A DNA stretch of 64,000 nucleotides from positions 1-64,000 of the forward strand of contig CAVVCO010000021.1 in assembly GCA_963746735.1 (NCBI GenBank), written 5' to 3'. This document shows positions 1-9,893 of this stretch, piece after piece. The notes beneath the pieces were generated by a model that ran no database searches, was not told where the DNA came from, and worked only from the letters and a program-made list of their open reading frames with translations. The DNA comes from CAVSWT01 sp963746735. GTDB taxonomy: Bacteria > Bacteroidota > Ignavibacteria > Ignavibacteriales > Ignavibacteriaceae. The stretch's first letter is position 1. Each line of letters opens with the position of its first letter. The translations under genes and the position numbers were made by a program.

Positions 1-1
1 C

Positions 2-1096
2 GGGATTGAACTTTCCAGGTTTGAAAAAAGAAGTATTTTATACGAGCTGGCTCTTGAACGAGTTTCGTCGTTAACTAATGCATCTTCGGCAGTAATTAAA
101 ATTGAAGATAAAAGTGTTAATTCAATAAATTATTTTTCTTTTCCGTTCAACATTGATTATGAAGAAATTTTAAAAAGTAAATTTAAAACACAAACATCTT
201 TTGAGCTTTTCGGAAAGACTTATGAATTTATATTATCAGGTAAAGAGACGCGTACCGGTTTAATTAAGTTCAATGATCTTGATAATCTTCTGTTTGAGGC
301 AGTTTCAAGACAAGTATCTGCTGCGATTGAAAATGAATTTCTTCATCAGGAAGCTGTCGAAAAGGAATTAATGGAACAGGAAATAAATGTTGCAGCATCT
401 ATTCAACATAGAATCATTCCTGAAAAATTAGCAAAAATTAATGGTTATGAGATTGCTGGAATTAATATACCATCAAAAGAAGTCAGCGGAGATTACTACG
501 ATTGTATTAAGTTAAAAAATGGAAAATTTGCCTTAGTTATTGCCGATGTAACAGGCAAAGGCATTTCCGCTTCATTGCTTGTGAATACATTAAATGCATC
601 TTTGTATTCGTATTTGGAATTTGACCTTCCTCTAACAGAAATGGCAGACAGGTTGAATAAATTGATATACCGTTCTTCTCCGGCAGATAAATTTATAACT
701 TTCTTTATAGCAGTTTTGGAGCCTGAATCCGGAAAATTAGAAATTGTCAACGCCGGGCATAACCCGATTTTATTGCTTAAACAAAACGGTGATATGCAAA
801 AAATTGATGCTGGCGGAATTGGGTTAGGCATGCTTGATTTGGGACTTCCATATACAGGGCAAAGTTTGAAATTAGAAAAAGGTGATAGATTATTTTTATA
901 TACTGACGGAATTCCGGAAGCAATGAATGAAAAAGAAGACGAATATTCAGATGAAAGAATGATTAATTTTCTTAAAAACAATTCTCACAAAACTACTGGT
1001 GATTTTATAAATGCCCTAGTTAAAGATGTAAAATCACATGTTGGCACCGCACATCAAAGCGATGATATTACAATTTTAGTTCTAAATAAAATTTAA
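2..1096 (+). CDS. SpoIIE/RsbU-type PP2C serine phosphatase, 5' partial
   Basis: This is the C-terminal part of a signalling phosphatase; the frame is open to the left edge, so the gene starts outside the window. About 110 residues of a GAF-like sensory region lead into a short helical linker and then a PP2C/SpoIIE domain of about 220 residues. Visible motifs are GDYYD and IADVTGKG (metal-binding aspartates), LYTDGIPEA, and QSDDITILVL near the end. The family dephosphorylates anti-sigma-factor antagonists (STAS proteins) in partner-switching regulation. No partner kinase is seen beside it, although a STAS/SEC14-like protein lies at 9.4 kb. An internal Met at 371 could be mistaken for the start, but the coding sense clearly continues upstream. 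Confidence 0.88.
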   Translation, partial: GIELSRFEKRSILYELALERVSSLTNASSAVIKIEDKSVNSINYFSFPFNIDYEEILKSKFKTQTSFELFGKTYEFILSGKETRTGLIKFNDLDNLLFEAVSRQVSAAIENEFLHQEAVEKELMEQEINVAASIQHRIIPEKLAKINGYEIAGINIPSKEVSGDYYDCIKLKNGKFALVIADVTGKGISASLLVNTLNASLYSYLEFDLPLTEMADRLNKLIYRSSPADKFITFFIAVLEPESGKLEIVNAGHNPILLLKQNGDMQKIDAGGIGLGMLDLGLPYTGQSLKLEKGDRLFLYTDGIPEAMNEKEDEYSDERMINFLKNNSHKTTGDFINALVKDVKSHVGTAHQSDDITILVLNKI

Positions 1097-1139
1097 ACTA
1101 CCTCGGCAATTAAAAGATAACAATACGCAATATTTTTTT

Positions 1140-1527
1140 CTATAAATGTAATAGAAGTGCTACTAAAGCTATAAGCAGACTACTTAAGAATGAAAAGGCA
1201 GTAAGTTTAATTGCTTTTGAACGATCTTGCTTTTGAAATTCATTTTGAAGGACAGTTTCAGTATTTCCAATTTCAGGAACTAAAATTGAAAAGTCCTCTC
1301 ATTCCGAAATGTACACAAAAATGACTATATGCTTGAGTAAAGCCAATTGACGAAGTAAATGCGGGAAAGAAAAGAAACAAAAAAATACCTGCCGAAACAT
1401 CTAAATAAGAAAATAAAATCCATAGCACAATTGTAATTACTAATCCTACCCATCCAATCAATTTCCTATTTGATATCTCAGCAGGGCCAATATTACAAAC
1501 TCCAGGAATATATTTTTCGTCGTTCAC
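1140..1527 (-). CDS. Small two-segment membrane protein with N-terminal CNIGP motif, frameshifted
   Basis: The first reading frame gives 84 residues with the motif 'YIPGVCNIGPAEI', two adjacent hydrophobic segments (about residues 26-60) and a cysteine/histidine stretch 'HFCVHFGMRGLFNF'. It then stops at 1273. One base further over, the frame stays open for about 44 more codons to a TAG at 1140-1142 and adds a third hydrophobic segment ending in LLLHL, which is what related small membrane proteins with this opening have. One extra base near 1275 explains the break. I know no function for the family. It converges with the phosphatase gene at its left. Confidence 0.6.
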
Positions 1528-1639
1528 TTTTTTTAGATTAAAATCTTATTTAATTCTTCACAGTTTATAATTTTTAATTATTATAATCTGCCCAAAAATA
1601 ATTTCATATTTTTAAGCAGATCATAAAAAATGTTTCTTA

Positions 1640-4600
1640 TTATTTACTAATAACTCCTTCAGGAATTAACTCAGCAGTTCCTTCATCAATTTCAGAATTA
1701 GCCTTGTTTTTTTCACTAGCTTCTTTTGTATGACTCGTGAATTTAGCCAGCAAAGTATAAACTACAGGAACGATTAATAACGTTAGGAATGTCGAGAATA
1801 ACATTCCGCCTACAACAGCTAATCCTAATGGACGCCTAGATTCAGCACCCGCACCAATACCGATTGCAATAGGAAGTATTCCAAATATGGTTGCAAATGA
1901 TGTCATCAATATCGGCCTTAATCGAATTATTGCTGCGTTAATTACAGCCTCCATAAATGGTGCTCCCTGCTCACGCTGCTGATTAGCAAACTCAACAATA
2001 AGTATTGAGTTTTTAGTTACTAATCCTATCAGCATGATTAAGCCGATCTGTGAATATATATTTAAACTTTGACCAAATATATAAAGAGTCAACAAAGCTC
2101 CGAAAACTGCCAGCGGGACAGAAAGTAAAATGGTAAATGGATGTACAAAACTTTCGAACTGAGCTGACAACACAAGGTAAATAAATATTATTGCTAGGAT
2201 AAACATTATATATAAAGCAGAACTTGAAGATTTATATTCAAGTGACTGTCCTGAATATTCGTGTTTAATTCCTGGCGGCAACTTAGTTGCAGCAATATGG
2301 TCAAGATCATCAAGCGCTTTGCCGAGTGCAACACCAGGCGCAAGACTTGCAGAAATAGTTGCTGAACGAACACGATTATAGTGGTTCAATTCTTTTGGCG
2401 CAACTGTCTTTTTTACTTTTACAACATTAGCCAGTTGGACTAAACCACCGGTACTTTTTATGTAAATATTTTTAATTGCTTCTGGAGTTGCACGAAATTG
2501 CGGTTCCATTTGAATAACCACGTCATATTGTTTTGTACCGCGTTTGAAATCGGTTACTTTTTTACCTCCTAATAATGTTTCCAAAGTCGAACCAATATCT
2601 GTAACTGAAACACCAAGATGCGACGCCCTTTCTCGATCAATGTCAATATCAAGTTGTGGTTTATTTAATCGAAGGTCGCTATCCATATTAATTAAATATC
2701 CCAGCTTTGAAGCTTCGCTCATCATAATTCCGGTAGCTTTGCTTAGTTCATCATAGCTGTCTGCCTCAAGCACATACTCAACAGGATTAGACGAAACATT
2801 AGAACCTAAGCTTGGAGGATTAATAACAAACGCTAACACACCCGGTATGGAAAGAAGTTGCGGAAATAGCTCTTGTACAATTTGTTGTTGTGACTTATCT
2901 CGTTCACTTCTGGGTTTTAAAAGTACAAACATAAAACCATTGGTTACACTTCCAGGACCGCTAAATCCCAGTCCAATTGCACTGAAAAGGCCTTGTATAT
3001 CCGGACGCTTTAATAAAATGGATTCTACTTGTTTTTGATAAGTATTTGTATATTCAAGTGTAGCTCCTTCAGGTGCAACTACAATACCAAATGCTACACC
3101 GCGATCTTCAACAGGAACAAGTTCACTTGGTAAAAGCTTAAACAGGAAAAAACCAACTACAATTGCAACCACTCCACCAGCCATCGCAATCCATCTATGC
3201 TGTAAAGTCCATCTAAGCATTTTTTCATAAGTTTTATTTAACCATTCAAAAAAAGCATCAAATGATCTTGAAGCCCAGTTTTTTCCTCCTCCGTGTAATG
3301 GTCTTAAAATTTGAGAAGAGATCATCGGTGTTAAAGTAAGAGCTACAAATCCGGAAATCAAAACAGCAACGGCAACTGCTATTCCGAATTCATTAAACAA
3401 CCTTCCAACATTTCCTGAAAGGAAAGCAAGAGGTATAAAAACAGCTACTAACGCAATAGTTGTTGAAATAATTGCAAACCCGATTTCCTTACTTCCATCA
3501 ATAGCAGCTTGCCAGCGAGATTTTCCCATCTCCATGTGACGATATATATTTTCAAGAACAACTATCGCATCATCTACCACCAGGCCAATAGCAAGAACAA
3601 ACCCCAGTAATGTTAGAATATTAATTGTAAACCCGGCAAAATAAACCGCAGCTAAAGATCCAATAATCGAAATTGGTATAGCCAATGTTGGGATAATTGT
3701 TGCGCGAAAACTTTTTAGAAATGCAAGCACTACAAGTATAACCAGAATAAGGGCAATCAATAAAGTTTGTTCTACTTCTGAAATTGATTCTTTAATAAAT
3801 TCCGAACTATCGTATGCTACATCCAGCTTCATTCCTTCAGGTAATAATTTTCTTAATTCCGGAATTACATTCTTGATTTCAGCAGCTACATCAACCGTAC
3901 TTGCTTTTGATTGCTTAACTATACCTAATCCAATTGCTGGTTTCCCAATCCATCTTGCAATCGAACGTTCATCTTCGGCACCTACTTTTACATCGGCAAC
4001 ATCACGAAGCCGTACAATATCATTTCCTTTTTGTGAAATGATAATTGCTCCAAATTGTTCAGGGGTATCTAAATCCCCGCGGGTACGGACTGAAAATTCA
4101 CGCTGAGCGCCTTCAACTCTACCGCCGGGTATTTCAGCATTCTCACTTCTAACGGCAGCCTCAATATCTTGTGACGTTAATCCATGTGCGGCCATTCGTT
4201 GCGGATCGAGCCAGACACGCATAGCATATCTTCTTTCGCCGCCAAGTATTACCGAACCGACCCCCGCCATTCGCTGGATCCTTTCTTTTAACACGCGGTC
4301 TGCAAAATCGGATAATTCCAAACCAGAATGATGATCACTGTACAGTGCCAGCCAAAAGATTGCCTGGGCATTTGCATCAACTTTAGAAATTACCGGATCA
4401 AGTATTTCTTGTGGAAGAGTTCCTCTAATCCTGGAAACTCTGTCTCGAACATCATTTGCAGCTTCATTTACATCCTGGTTTAGCTCGAACTCAATTGTTA
4501 TAACAGAACCTCCTTCTCTGCTGGAAGATGTAATTGTTTTTACTCCCTCCAGAGTTGCAAACTGTTCTTCAAGTATATCAGAGATCTCAGTCTCAACCAC

Positions 4601-4771
4601 ACTTGAACTAGCACCACGGTATAATGTAACAACGGATATTATCGGGGGATCAATATCCGGATACTCACGAACCGGAAGTTGAGTAAAAGAAATTATTCCA
4701 AACAGAACAATAGTAATACTCATAACCGTCGCAAACACAGGGCGCCGTATTGATATATCACTTAGTTTCAT
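1640..4771 (-). CDS. RND efflux pump, inner-membrane transporter (HAE1/AcrB-type)
   Basis: This 1043-residue protein has the full length and plan of a hydrophobe/amphiphile RND pump: TM1 at about residues 12-30, a large periplasmic loop, TM2-6 from about 335, TM7 near 535, a second periplasmic loop, then TM8-12 near the end. The proton-relay aspartate pair is D400-D401 in 'GLVVDDAIVVLENI'. Such pumps export drugs, detergents or lipids from the periplasm and inner membrane using the proton gradient. The adaptor and outer-membrane channel lie directly upstream on the same strand, so this is the last gene of a three-gene operon. The substrate cannot be told from sequence. No TetR or MarR regulator is adjacent. 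Confidence 0.95.
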   Translation of the reverse strand: MKLSDISIRRPVFATVMSITIVLFGIISFTQLPVREYPDIDPPIISVVTLYRGASSSVVETEISDILEEQFATLEGVKTITSSSREGGSVITIEFELNQDVNEAANDVRDRVSRIRGTLPQEILDPVISKVDANAQAIFWLALYSDHHSGLELSDFADRVLKERIQRMAGVGSVILGGERRYAMRVWLDPQRMAAHGLTSQDIEAAVRSENAEIPGGRVEGAQREFSVRTRGDLDTPEQFGAIIISQKGNDIVRLRDVADVKVGAEDERSIARWIGKPAIGLGIVKQSKASTVDVAAEIKNVIPELRKLLPEGMKLDVAYDSSEFIKESISEVEQTLLIALILVILVVLAFLKSFRATIIPTLAIPISIIGSLAAVYFAGFTINILTLLGFVLAIGLVVDDAIVVLENIYRHMEMGKSRWQAAIDGSKEIGFAIISTTIALVAVFIPLAFLSGNVGRLFNEFGIAVAVAVLISGFVALTLTPMISSQILRPLHGGGKNWASRSFDAFFEWLNKTYEKMLRWTLQHRWIAMAGGVVAIVVGFFLFKLLPSELVPVEDRGVAFGIVVAPEGATLEYTNTYQKQVESILLKRPDIQGLFSAIGLGFSGPGSVTNGFMFVLLKPRSERDKSQQQIVQELFPQLLSIPGVLAFVINPPSLGSNVSSNPVEYVLEADSYDELSKATGIMMSEASKLGYLINMDSDLRLNKPQLDIDIDRERASHLGVSVTDIGSTLETLLGGKKVTDFKRGTKQYDVVIQMEPQFRATPEAIKNIYIKSTGGLVQLANVVKVKKTVAPKELNHYNRVRSATISASLAPGVALGKALDDLDHIAATKLPPGIKHEYSGQSLEYKSSSSALYIMFILAIIFIYLVLSAQFESFVHPFTILLSVPLAVFGALLTLYIFGQSLNIYSQIGLIMLIGLVTKNSILIVEFANQQREQGAPFMEAVINAAIIRLRPILMTSFATIFGILPIAIGIGAGAESRRPLGLAVVGGMLFSTFLTLLIVPVVYTLLAKFTSHTKEASEKNKANSEIDEGTAELIPEGVISK

Positions 4772-4918
4772 ATATAAAGCTCCTATAGTCTAATAACTTA
4801 ATCTTTAACATTTTTAATTAGTTTTATTTAACTCTCGCATTCAAGCAATCATTCATCCATTCGATATTATTTATTTAAATATTCTGACTTAACATCCAAT
4901 CATATGATCGACATTCAC

Positions 4919-5999
4919 TTATTGTTTTGCAGCTACAGTGTTGGAAGGAATAGGCATAACTTTAGCACCATCAAAAATCTTTTGATGTCCTGTTCTTACT
5001 ACTTCCATTCCATCTTGTAAGCCATTGACAACCTCAGTAACTTCTGCAGTCTGCAAACCAAGTACAACAGGTGTGGCTGCAACTGTGCTGTCTTTTTTCA
5101 CAACATAAACAAATGATTGATTACCGTTTGCAAAAACTGCTTCATTAGGAACTGTAAGTGAATTCGGCCTTTCACTTAATATTGCAGATACATTTGCAGA
5201 CATCCCGGGACGAAATTTTTGTCTCTGGGTTTTGCACTCTCGCTACAATATTCACATTGCGTGTTTCAGAATCCAATATTGGTTCAATTGCTATAATTTT
5301 ACCTTTAACATCGTGTCCAGGGAAAACAGTAGAAGAAACAATCACCGCTGCATTTCTTTTTAACTGAGCAAGAAATCTTTCCGGTGCGGAAAAACTAACT
5401 CGTATCTCATTTAAGTTTGCAAGTTCGGTTATTTCCTGCCCTGTTCGCAAAAAGGTACCGACACTAACTTTTCTTGTCCCGACCATTCCATCAAATGGAG
5501 CTACAATACGTGTCTTACTTAAACGAGCTTTTGCCAGTTCATTATTTGCTTGTGCTACTTTTAAATTAGCTAAGGCATCATCAAGATCCTGCTGAGTTCC
5601 TGCATTTTGCTCAACGACTGATTTTATCCGTTTATATGATGACTTGCTTTGATCATACAATGCTTCTGTTCTATTAACTTCTGCTGAAAGCTGTGAATCA
5701 TCTAGCTGTGCAATTAAATCACCTTTTTTGATAAAGGCACCTTCTTCAAATGGAAGTCTTAAAACTGAAGCGTCGATTTCAGAAACAATTGTTACACCTT
5801 CGATTGCTTCGATTGTACCCACAGCATCAAACTTATCTGCCATATCTTGTGTTTTAACATCAGCCACTTCAACAGGTGTAGGCGGCATTTTAAATCCGCC
5901 TGCTGATGCCTGCTGGTCTGAACAGCCATATTGCAATAACATTAAAGCGACTGCAATAGCACCAAGCATCCAGTAACTATTTAATTTAGAAAATAACAT
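4919..5999 (-). CDS. RND periplasmic adaptor lipoprotein (AcrA/MexE-like), frameshifted
   Basis: This is the membrane-fusion protein linking the pump to TolC. A signal peptide with lipobox LQYGC predicts lipid anchoring. The biotinyl-lipoyl half-motifs ('VVSEIDASVLRLPFEEGAFIK' region and 'RIVAPFDGMVGTRKVSVG') flank an alpha-helical hairpin, followed by beta-barrel and membrane-proximal domains. The frame breaks at 'VQNPETK': the second part resumes with 'RPGMSANV', which is the expected RPGM motif of the family. On the plus strand the site is a run of five T (5216-5220); four would restore one frame of about 360 residues, the normal length. I therefore treat the two pieces as one gene. Confidence 0.88.
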
Positions 6000-6040
6000 A
6001 AACTTCTTCCTTTCTTGTTAACTAAAAAACTCTTTTATTC

Positions 6041-7618
6041 TTATTGATTAATTCCATTAGGATAATAACCAGATGTTAATTGCTTTAAATTCGCTGCGGC
6101 TTTAACGGTTTTTACCAAAGCATCCGAATAACGCTGCTGAGCAACAGCAAAATCTTCACTAAGCCGTACTAATTCAAATGCGGATAATCGTCCATTCTTA
6201 AATTCAATCATTCCAATTCTTACCTGTTCTTGTGCAGCATCTACACCTTCACGTGAAGCTTTTAATCTATCATTGCCATGTTCAAGCTCTCTATATGAAG
6301 TTCGAACTTTTTGTTCAAGCTGTCGTGATAGTGCAATGTAACTTTCCTGTGCACTTAACGAGCCTGCTTCTAAACGATCCTTTTCTCCCAAACCACTTCT
6401 AAATCCAATTGGAACACTAACTTCAACTCCAATACTCCATCCGGGAAATTTTCGTTTAAATACTTGTGAAACGACATCGCCGAAACTACCTCCACTTGTT
6501 GTCTGCAAAGGATCAATACCTGGAAATGATACTTCTTGTGGTGTTCCTCCCAATCCATTACTTGAAACAGAACCTATTAAATCAACTTGTGGAAGGGCCT
6601 TCCATGAGGCAGCATCAACAAGAGCATTTGCAATTTCAATGTTATTTTGAGCAGCTTGAATATCTAGATTACTTTTTAATGTATATTCAACCAAATCATC
6701 AACCGGCTGTAATGGAAAACTACTCGGCGGGTTGTCTATTGTAATAAATCTATTTTCATTTCCATCAGGCCTTTTTCCAATTAAGACTGCGAGATTATCA
6801 GATTGTGTATCTAAGTCTTCTTCCCTATCAATTAGAAAAAGTTTTTGTTCGGCCCAAAATGTTTTAGCATTTGCAACTTGATTAGGGCCAACCAATCCTG
6901 CTTTTTCACGAAGCTGGGCTTCTTTTAATACTGATTCTGCACGATCAAGAGTAAGCTTTTGAACCGCATAGTTACGTTCTGCTGTATATAAATTCCAATA
7001 CGCTTCTTCTATCATAGAATTTGTTCTTAAAACTTCTTGATCATATTTTGATTTTGATGCATCAGCATTCAATTCAGCCTGCTTTAAATCTTTTCTAGCT
7101 GAAGCAGTGAACCCTGATAAAAGAGGCTGACGAAGAGTAAGAGAACCAAACGCATCGTATTCAGGATTCAAAAAAGCAAAAGATGAATTAGTCTTTAATC
7201 TTGTTGAGTTTAGCGAAAGATCCAGTTCTGTTCCAATCGGTAAATTTAATCGCAGTCCGGTGGAAGCATCGGTTTGTTGTGTTGATAAAACAGAAGCTCC
7301 GGCAAAAAATGATGCTTCAGGGGATTTAGTATTTTGATAATTAAGATTAAAATAAAACTCAGGATCAAAAGCGCCTCTTTCCCTCCGCAATGCACCAACT
7401 GAAGCCTTATAACCAGCTTCAGCTATTCTGATAGAAGTAGAATTTTCTTTTGCATATTGTTCCGTCTGTATCAAAGTTATCTTCGTCCCTTGTAAATTAT
7501 TTAAGATTATTTGAAGAGCGCTATCCGGATTGACAATATTTTGAGCTTTACTTGTTTGAAGCAAAACTAAAACAACGAATAGACTTATTATTTTTATTCT
7601 CTTTAACATTATCAACAT
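6041..7618 (-). CDS. TolC-family outer-membrane efflux protein
   Basis: A 525-residue protein with a signal peptide ending near 'LLQTSKAQ' and two repeats of the outer-membrane efflux fold. Long alpha-helical stretches rich in Ala, Glu and Gln ('QAELNADASKSKYDQEVLRT', 'ERNYAVQKLTLDRAESVL') form the periplasmic tunnel, and beta-strand segments lie between them. It is the first gene of the efflux operon, 41 bases before the adaptor. An AAGGA ribosome site stands about 8 bases before the first ATG (7618); a second ATG three codons in is possible. The member resembles channels used by RND pumps rather than type I secretion, but sequence alone does not separate these uses. Confidence 0.92.
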   Translation of the reverse strand: MLIMLKRIKIISLFVVLVLLQTSKAQNIVNPDSALQIILNNLQGTKITLIQTEQYAKENSTSIRIAEAGYKASVGALRRERGAFDPEFYFNLNYQNTKSPEASFFAGASVLSTQQTDASTGLRLNLPIGTELDLSLNSTRLKTNSSFAFLNPEYDAFGSLTLRQPLLSGFTASARKDLKQAELNADASKSKYDQEVLRTNSMIEEAYWNLYTAERNYAVQKLTLDRAESVLKEAQLREKAGLVGPNQVANAKTFWAEQKLFLIDREEDLDTQSDNLAVLIGKRPDGNENRFITIDNPPSSFPLQPVDDLVEYTLKSNLDIQAAQNNIEIANALVDAASWKALPQVDLIGSVSSNGLGGTPQEVSFPGIDPLQTTSGGSFGDVVSQVFKRKFPGWSIGVEVSVPIGFRSGLGEKDRLEAGSLSAQESYIALSRQLEQKVRTSYRELEHGNDRLKASREGVDAAQEQVRIGMIEFKNGRLSAFELVRLSEDFAVAQQRYSDALVKTVKAAANLKQLTSGYYPNGINQ

Positions 7619-7658
7619 ACTATATTCCTTATTCCTTATTTTTATTCGGAAATTAATT

Positions 7659-7760
7659 TTATTCTTTAATTTTTTTTAACTTGATTAGAAGTAAACTTAA
7701 TGCCGCTTTGCAAAATGTAAAAGGTGCAATAACGACAGTATTAAGGGCTGATTGCGGCAT
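7659..7760 (-). CDS. Possible 33-codon leader ORF before tolC
   Basis: A short frame ATG...TAA encodes MPQSALNTVVIAPFTFCKAA followed by a Leu/Lys-rich tail and ends 40 bases before the tolC start. The ATGCCGC at its start pairs with GCGGCAT about 50 bases later, enclosing most of the frame in a possible hairpin. There is no clear ribosome site. It could be a leader peptide, a remnant of a gene, or chance. Confidence 0.2.
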   Translation of the reverse strand: MPQSALNTVVIAPFTFCKAALSLLLIKLKKIKE

Positions 7761-8357
7761 AATTCTAATTTTAAAAATAATTGCCGGTTAGCAGCTACTG
7801 CTTAAGCTAAAAAATTTATTGTGTTTATTGAGTTAACTAAAAAATATCGAACTAATGAAAGTGTATAAACTAAAAAGGATCTAACAAAACCAAATGTTGA
7901 GTAAGTGATTTTGATTATTGCTGTATAAAATTTATCATCCTAACCTCTATAATTAAAATAAAATATTATAATTCATTATAATATCAAATGAGAATTAAAA
8001 AATTGGACAAATCCACAAATGTTTTAAATCTAATAAAATAATATGTTTTCCATTTTATAATTCAGCTAGTAAATTTATTACATAATAAATATTTCAAAAG
8101 AGCCGTTACTTAAATATTTTATAATGCCACTTTTGAGCTACAGTGCAATACATTAACCAAAATAAATTAAGGCTAGTTTCAAAATTATTTTTTTATTAAA
8201 GAGGCTTAGAATATAATCCGAAAAGCACAATAACAATAGAAAATAATTTTATCGGTTCAGAAAAATAGTTTGAGATTAAAATTGGAAAATGAACCGCTAA
8301 TATAAAAAATTACTGAATAAAACATATTAAATTAAAATTATTTTTGAATTACAAATA

Positions 8358-8387
8358 AGTTCTGCAGGCAAATTAACCTGCAGAACT
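8358..8387 (-). terminator. Hairpin downstream of the outer-membrane protein gene
   Basis: A perfect 11-base inverted repeat (AGTTCTGCAGG / CCTGCAGAACT) with an 8-base loop lies 13 bases after the stop codon of the leftward gene at 8401. The following minus-strand sequence is U-rich but not an unbroken U run, so termination strength is uncertain. Confidence 0.6.
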
Positions 8388-8400
8388 AAATAAATTAAGA

Positions 8401-9015
8401 TTAACGTAGAACAGAAAATGCGTATGAAATACCTCCTCCAAAGCTTATAGAATTAAATTCCTCGCTATCAAGTCCAGGATCACCATTCTTTGAAAATCCA
8501 TGGTTATACTTACCACGAATATTTATGGAAAATACCGGATTGATTTGAAAGTTTACACCAAGAATTCCTTCTAAAGCAAAGTTGGTAGCCTTTTGTTCAT
8601 AACCGTTTGCCTTTACAGTATTCCCATCGATTTGTAGCATAGAATTAAGTGCCCCTGCCGAAACGCCAGCATACGGCTGAACTAAATTCAAATCTAATAA
8701 TTGTCCGAAGTTATAAGTAAGACCTGCAACAACTGGAATTTCAACAAGTTTCATTTTATCTGTGGCATTATAGTTTGCCCATCCGTATCCAGATTCTGCA
8801 AATATTGTAAGCCCTTCTCCAACACCGTACGCAAATGTTCCTCCAAAATAAGGGCCGACTGTTGTATTGGACGAATTTGTGCCTATTAAAGCCAGACCGC
8901 TGGACACAGCTTCAATTTTCAATCGGTTTTGAGGAACAACTTGCGCGAAATTAGTCGTGATACTAAAAACAACTAACGAAAGTATTATAATTGAAATATT
9001 AACTAACTTTTTCAT
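8401..9015 (-). CDS. Outer-membrane beta-barrel protein
   Basis: A 204-residue protein with a signal peptide ending at 'SITTNFAQ'. The mature part alternates hydrophobic and polar residues in short strands separated by Gly- and Asn-rich turns, as in 8-stranded OmpX/OmpW-type barrels ('FGGTFAYGVGEGLTIFAESG', 'NPVFSINIRGKYNHGF', 'SISFGGGISYAFSVLR'). No OmpA-like peptidoglycan-binding domain follows. It is transcribed alone, with a hairpin after it. The role (porin, envelope stability or structural) cannot be assigned. Divergent from the STAS/SEC14-like gene at 9394. Confidence 0.75.
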   Translation of the reverse strand: MKKLVNISIIILSLVVFSITTNFAQVVPQNRLKIEAVSSGLALIGTNSSNTTVGPYFGGTFAYGVGEGLTIFAESGYGWANYNATDKMKLVEIPVVAGLTYNFGQLLDLNLVQPYAGVSAGALNSMLQIDGNTVKANGYEQKATNFALEGILGVNFQINPVFSINIRGKYNHGFSKNGDPGLDSEEFNSISFGGGISYAFSVLR

Positions 9016-9393
9016 TTTTTTATTACTCCATTTTTTAACATAGTTTTTTTTTACATCTGATCATTTTATAAAGGATATCCTTATCTATAAAGTCGAATCA
9101 AGGTTATTTTTATTTTATAATAAAAAATATTTTTAATTCCTTTATATTTAATGCAAATAGAATTAATTATCGATACATTTATATGTTTCAATATATGTGG
9201 TTAAAAAATTTTATTCTTCAGATACGGAAGCACAAACATTTTTTATATTGACTTATCGAAATGTATCTATATGTTTTAAATTTGTCAAGTAGTGCTTCTA
9301 TAAATCACAAAAATAAAATTCCCAATTATTTTACTAAAATTATTTACTTATTTATCGATAATAAGATAATATTAACTTAATATAGGAAAAAAT
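9016..9393. promoter_or_regulatory. Divergent promoter region with repeated GATACATTT elements
   Basis: This 378-base spacer must hold promoters for the leftward barrel gene and the rightward STAS-like gene. GATACATTT occurs at 9172-9180 and inverted (AAATGTATC) at 9259-9267, and a palindrome TTATCGATAA lies near 9353. The 13-mer ATCGATACATTTA at 9169-9181 recurs exactly at 51815-51827 upstream of uxaC. The binding protein is unknown. Confidence 0.35.
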
Positions 9394-9792
9394 ATGAAAA
9401 CCGTCTTCTCTTCCGAAAAAGCAACGCTTATGGTTCATCCAGATAAAAGAATAGTACATCATCAAATTCATAAATTTATTTGCAATGATGAATTTAGAAA
9501 TCTAATGATGAAAGGTGCAGACTCGTTTGAACAAAATCGCTGTCACAAATGGTTATCTGATGATAGAGGTAATTCTGCATTAAAGCAGGAAGATATAGAG
9601 TGGGCACAAAAAACCTGGGAACCTCGAATTATTAAAGCTGGCTGGAAATATTGGGCAATTGTGATGCCGGAAAAAATTGTGGGGCAACTGTCTTTGAAAT
9701 CGCTAATAAAAAGATATTCTGATATTGGTGTTACGGTTCAAGTATTTAGTGATCCTGAAAAGGCAATGGGCTGGCTAACTACAGTAAATTAA
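9394..9792 (+). CDS. STAS/SEC14-like domain protein
   Basis: A 132-residue soluble protein with no signal peptide or membrane segment. The pattern 'KWLSDDRGN..LKQEDIEWAQKTWEPR' followed by 'AGWKYWAIVMPEKIVGQ' and a C-terminal 'VFSDPEKAMGWL' matches small Bacteroidota proteins that are annotated as STAS/SEC14 (SpoIIAA-like) domain proteins and whose function is not established. It is a single gene with its own promoter region and ends at a strong convergent terminator. A link to the SpoIIE-type phosphatase at the left edge is possible because such phosphatases act on STAS proteins, but nothing in the sequence shows it. Confidence 0.6.
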   Translation: MKTVFSSEKATLMVHPDKRIVHHQIHKFICNDEFRNLMMKGADSFEQNRCHKWLSDDRGNSALKQEDIEWAQKTWEPRIIKAGWKYWAIVMPEKIVGQLSLKSLIKRYSDIGVTVQVFSDPEKAMGWLTTVN

Positions 9793-9811
9793 AATACTAT
9801 TTCCTTCTGTT

Positions 9812-9863
9812 AAGAGGGAGTAAATTTTATTTCTCTTAATGCTGCTAAAATTTACTTCCTCTT
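9812..9863. terminator. Strong convergent terminator hairpin
   Basis: An 18-base stem with one G-T wobble (AAGAGGGAGTAAATTTTA with TAAAATTTACTTCCTCTT) and a 16-base loop sits between the convergent ends of the STAS-like gene (9792) and trxB (9894). It could stop transcription in both directions. Confidence 0.75.
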
Positions 9864-9893
9864 CTTCGTTTAAAAATATTCATTCCATTTTTT

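Larger units (their letters stand above)
7619..8400. other. Gene-poor spacer upstream of the efflux operon
   Basis: About 780 AT-rich bases between the efflux operon (leftward) and the outer-membrane protein gene (also leftward). Apart from the possible leader ORF at 7659-7760 and the hairpin at 8358-8387, I see no coding sense on either strand and no RNA gene. The efflux promoter must lie here, but no convincing promoter elements stand out. Confidence 0.6.

Noticed and set aside
496..981. 161-codon frame on the minus strand across the phosphatase gene
   Set aside because: It is antisense to a well-conserved PP2C domain and has no recognisable family motifs; a shadow frame.
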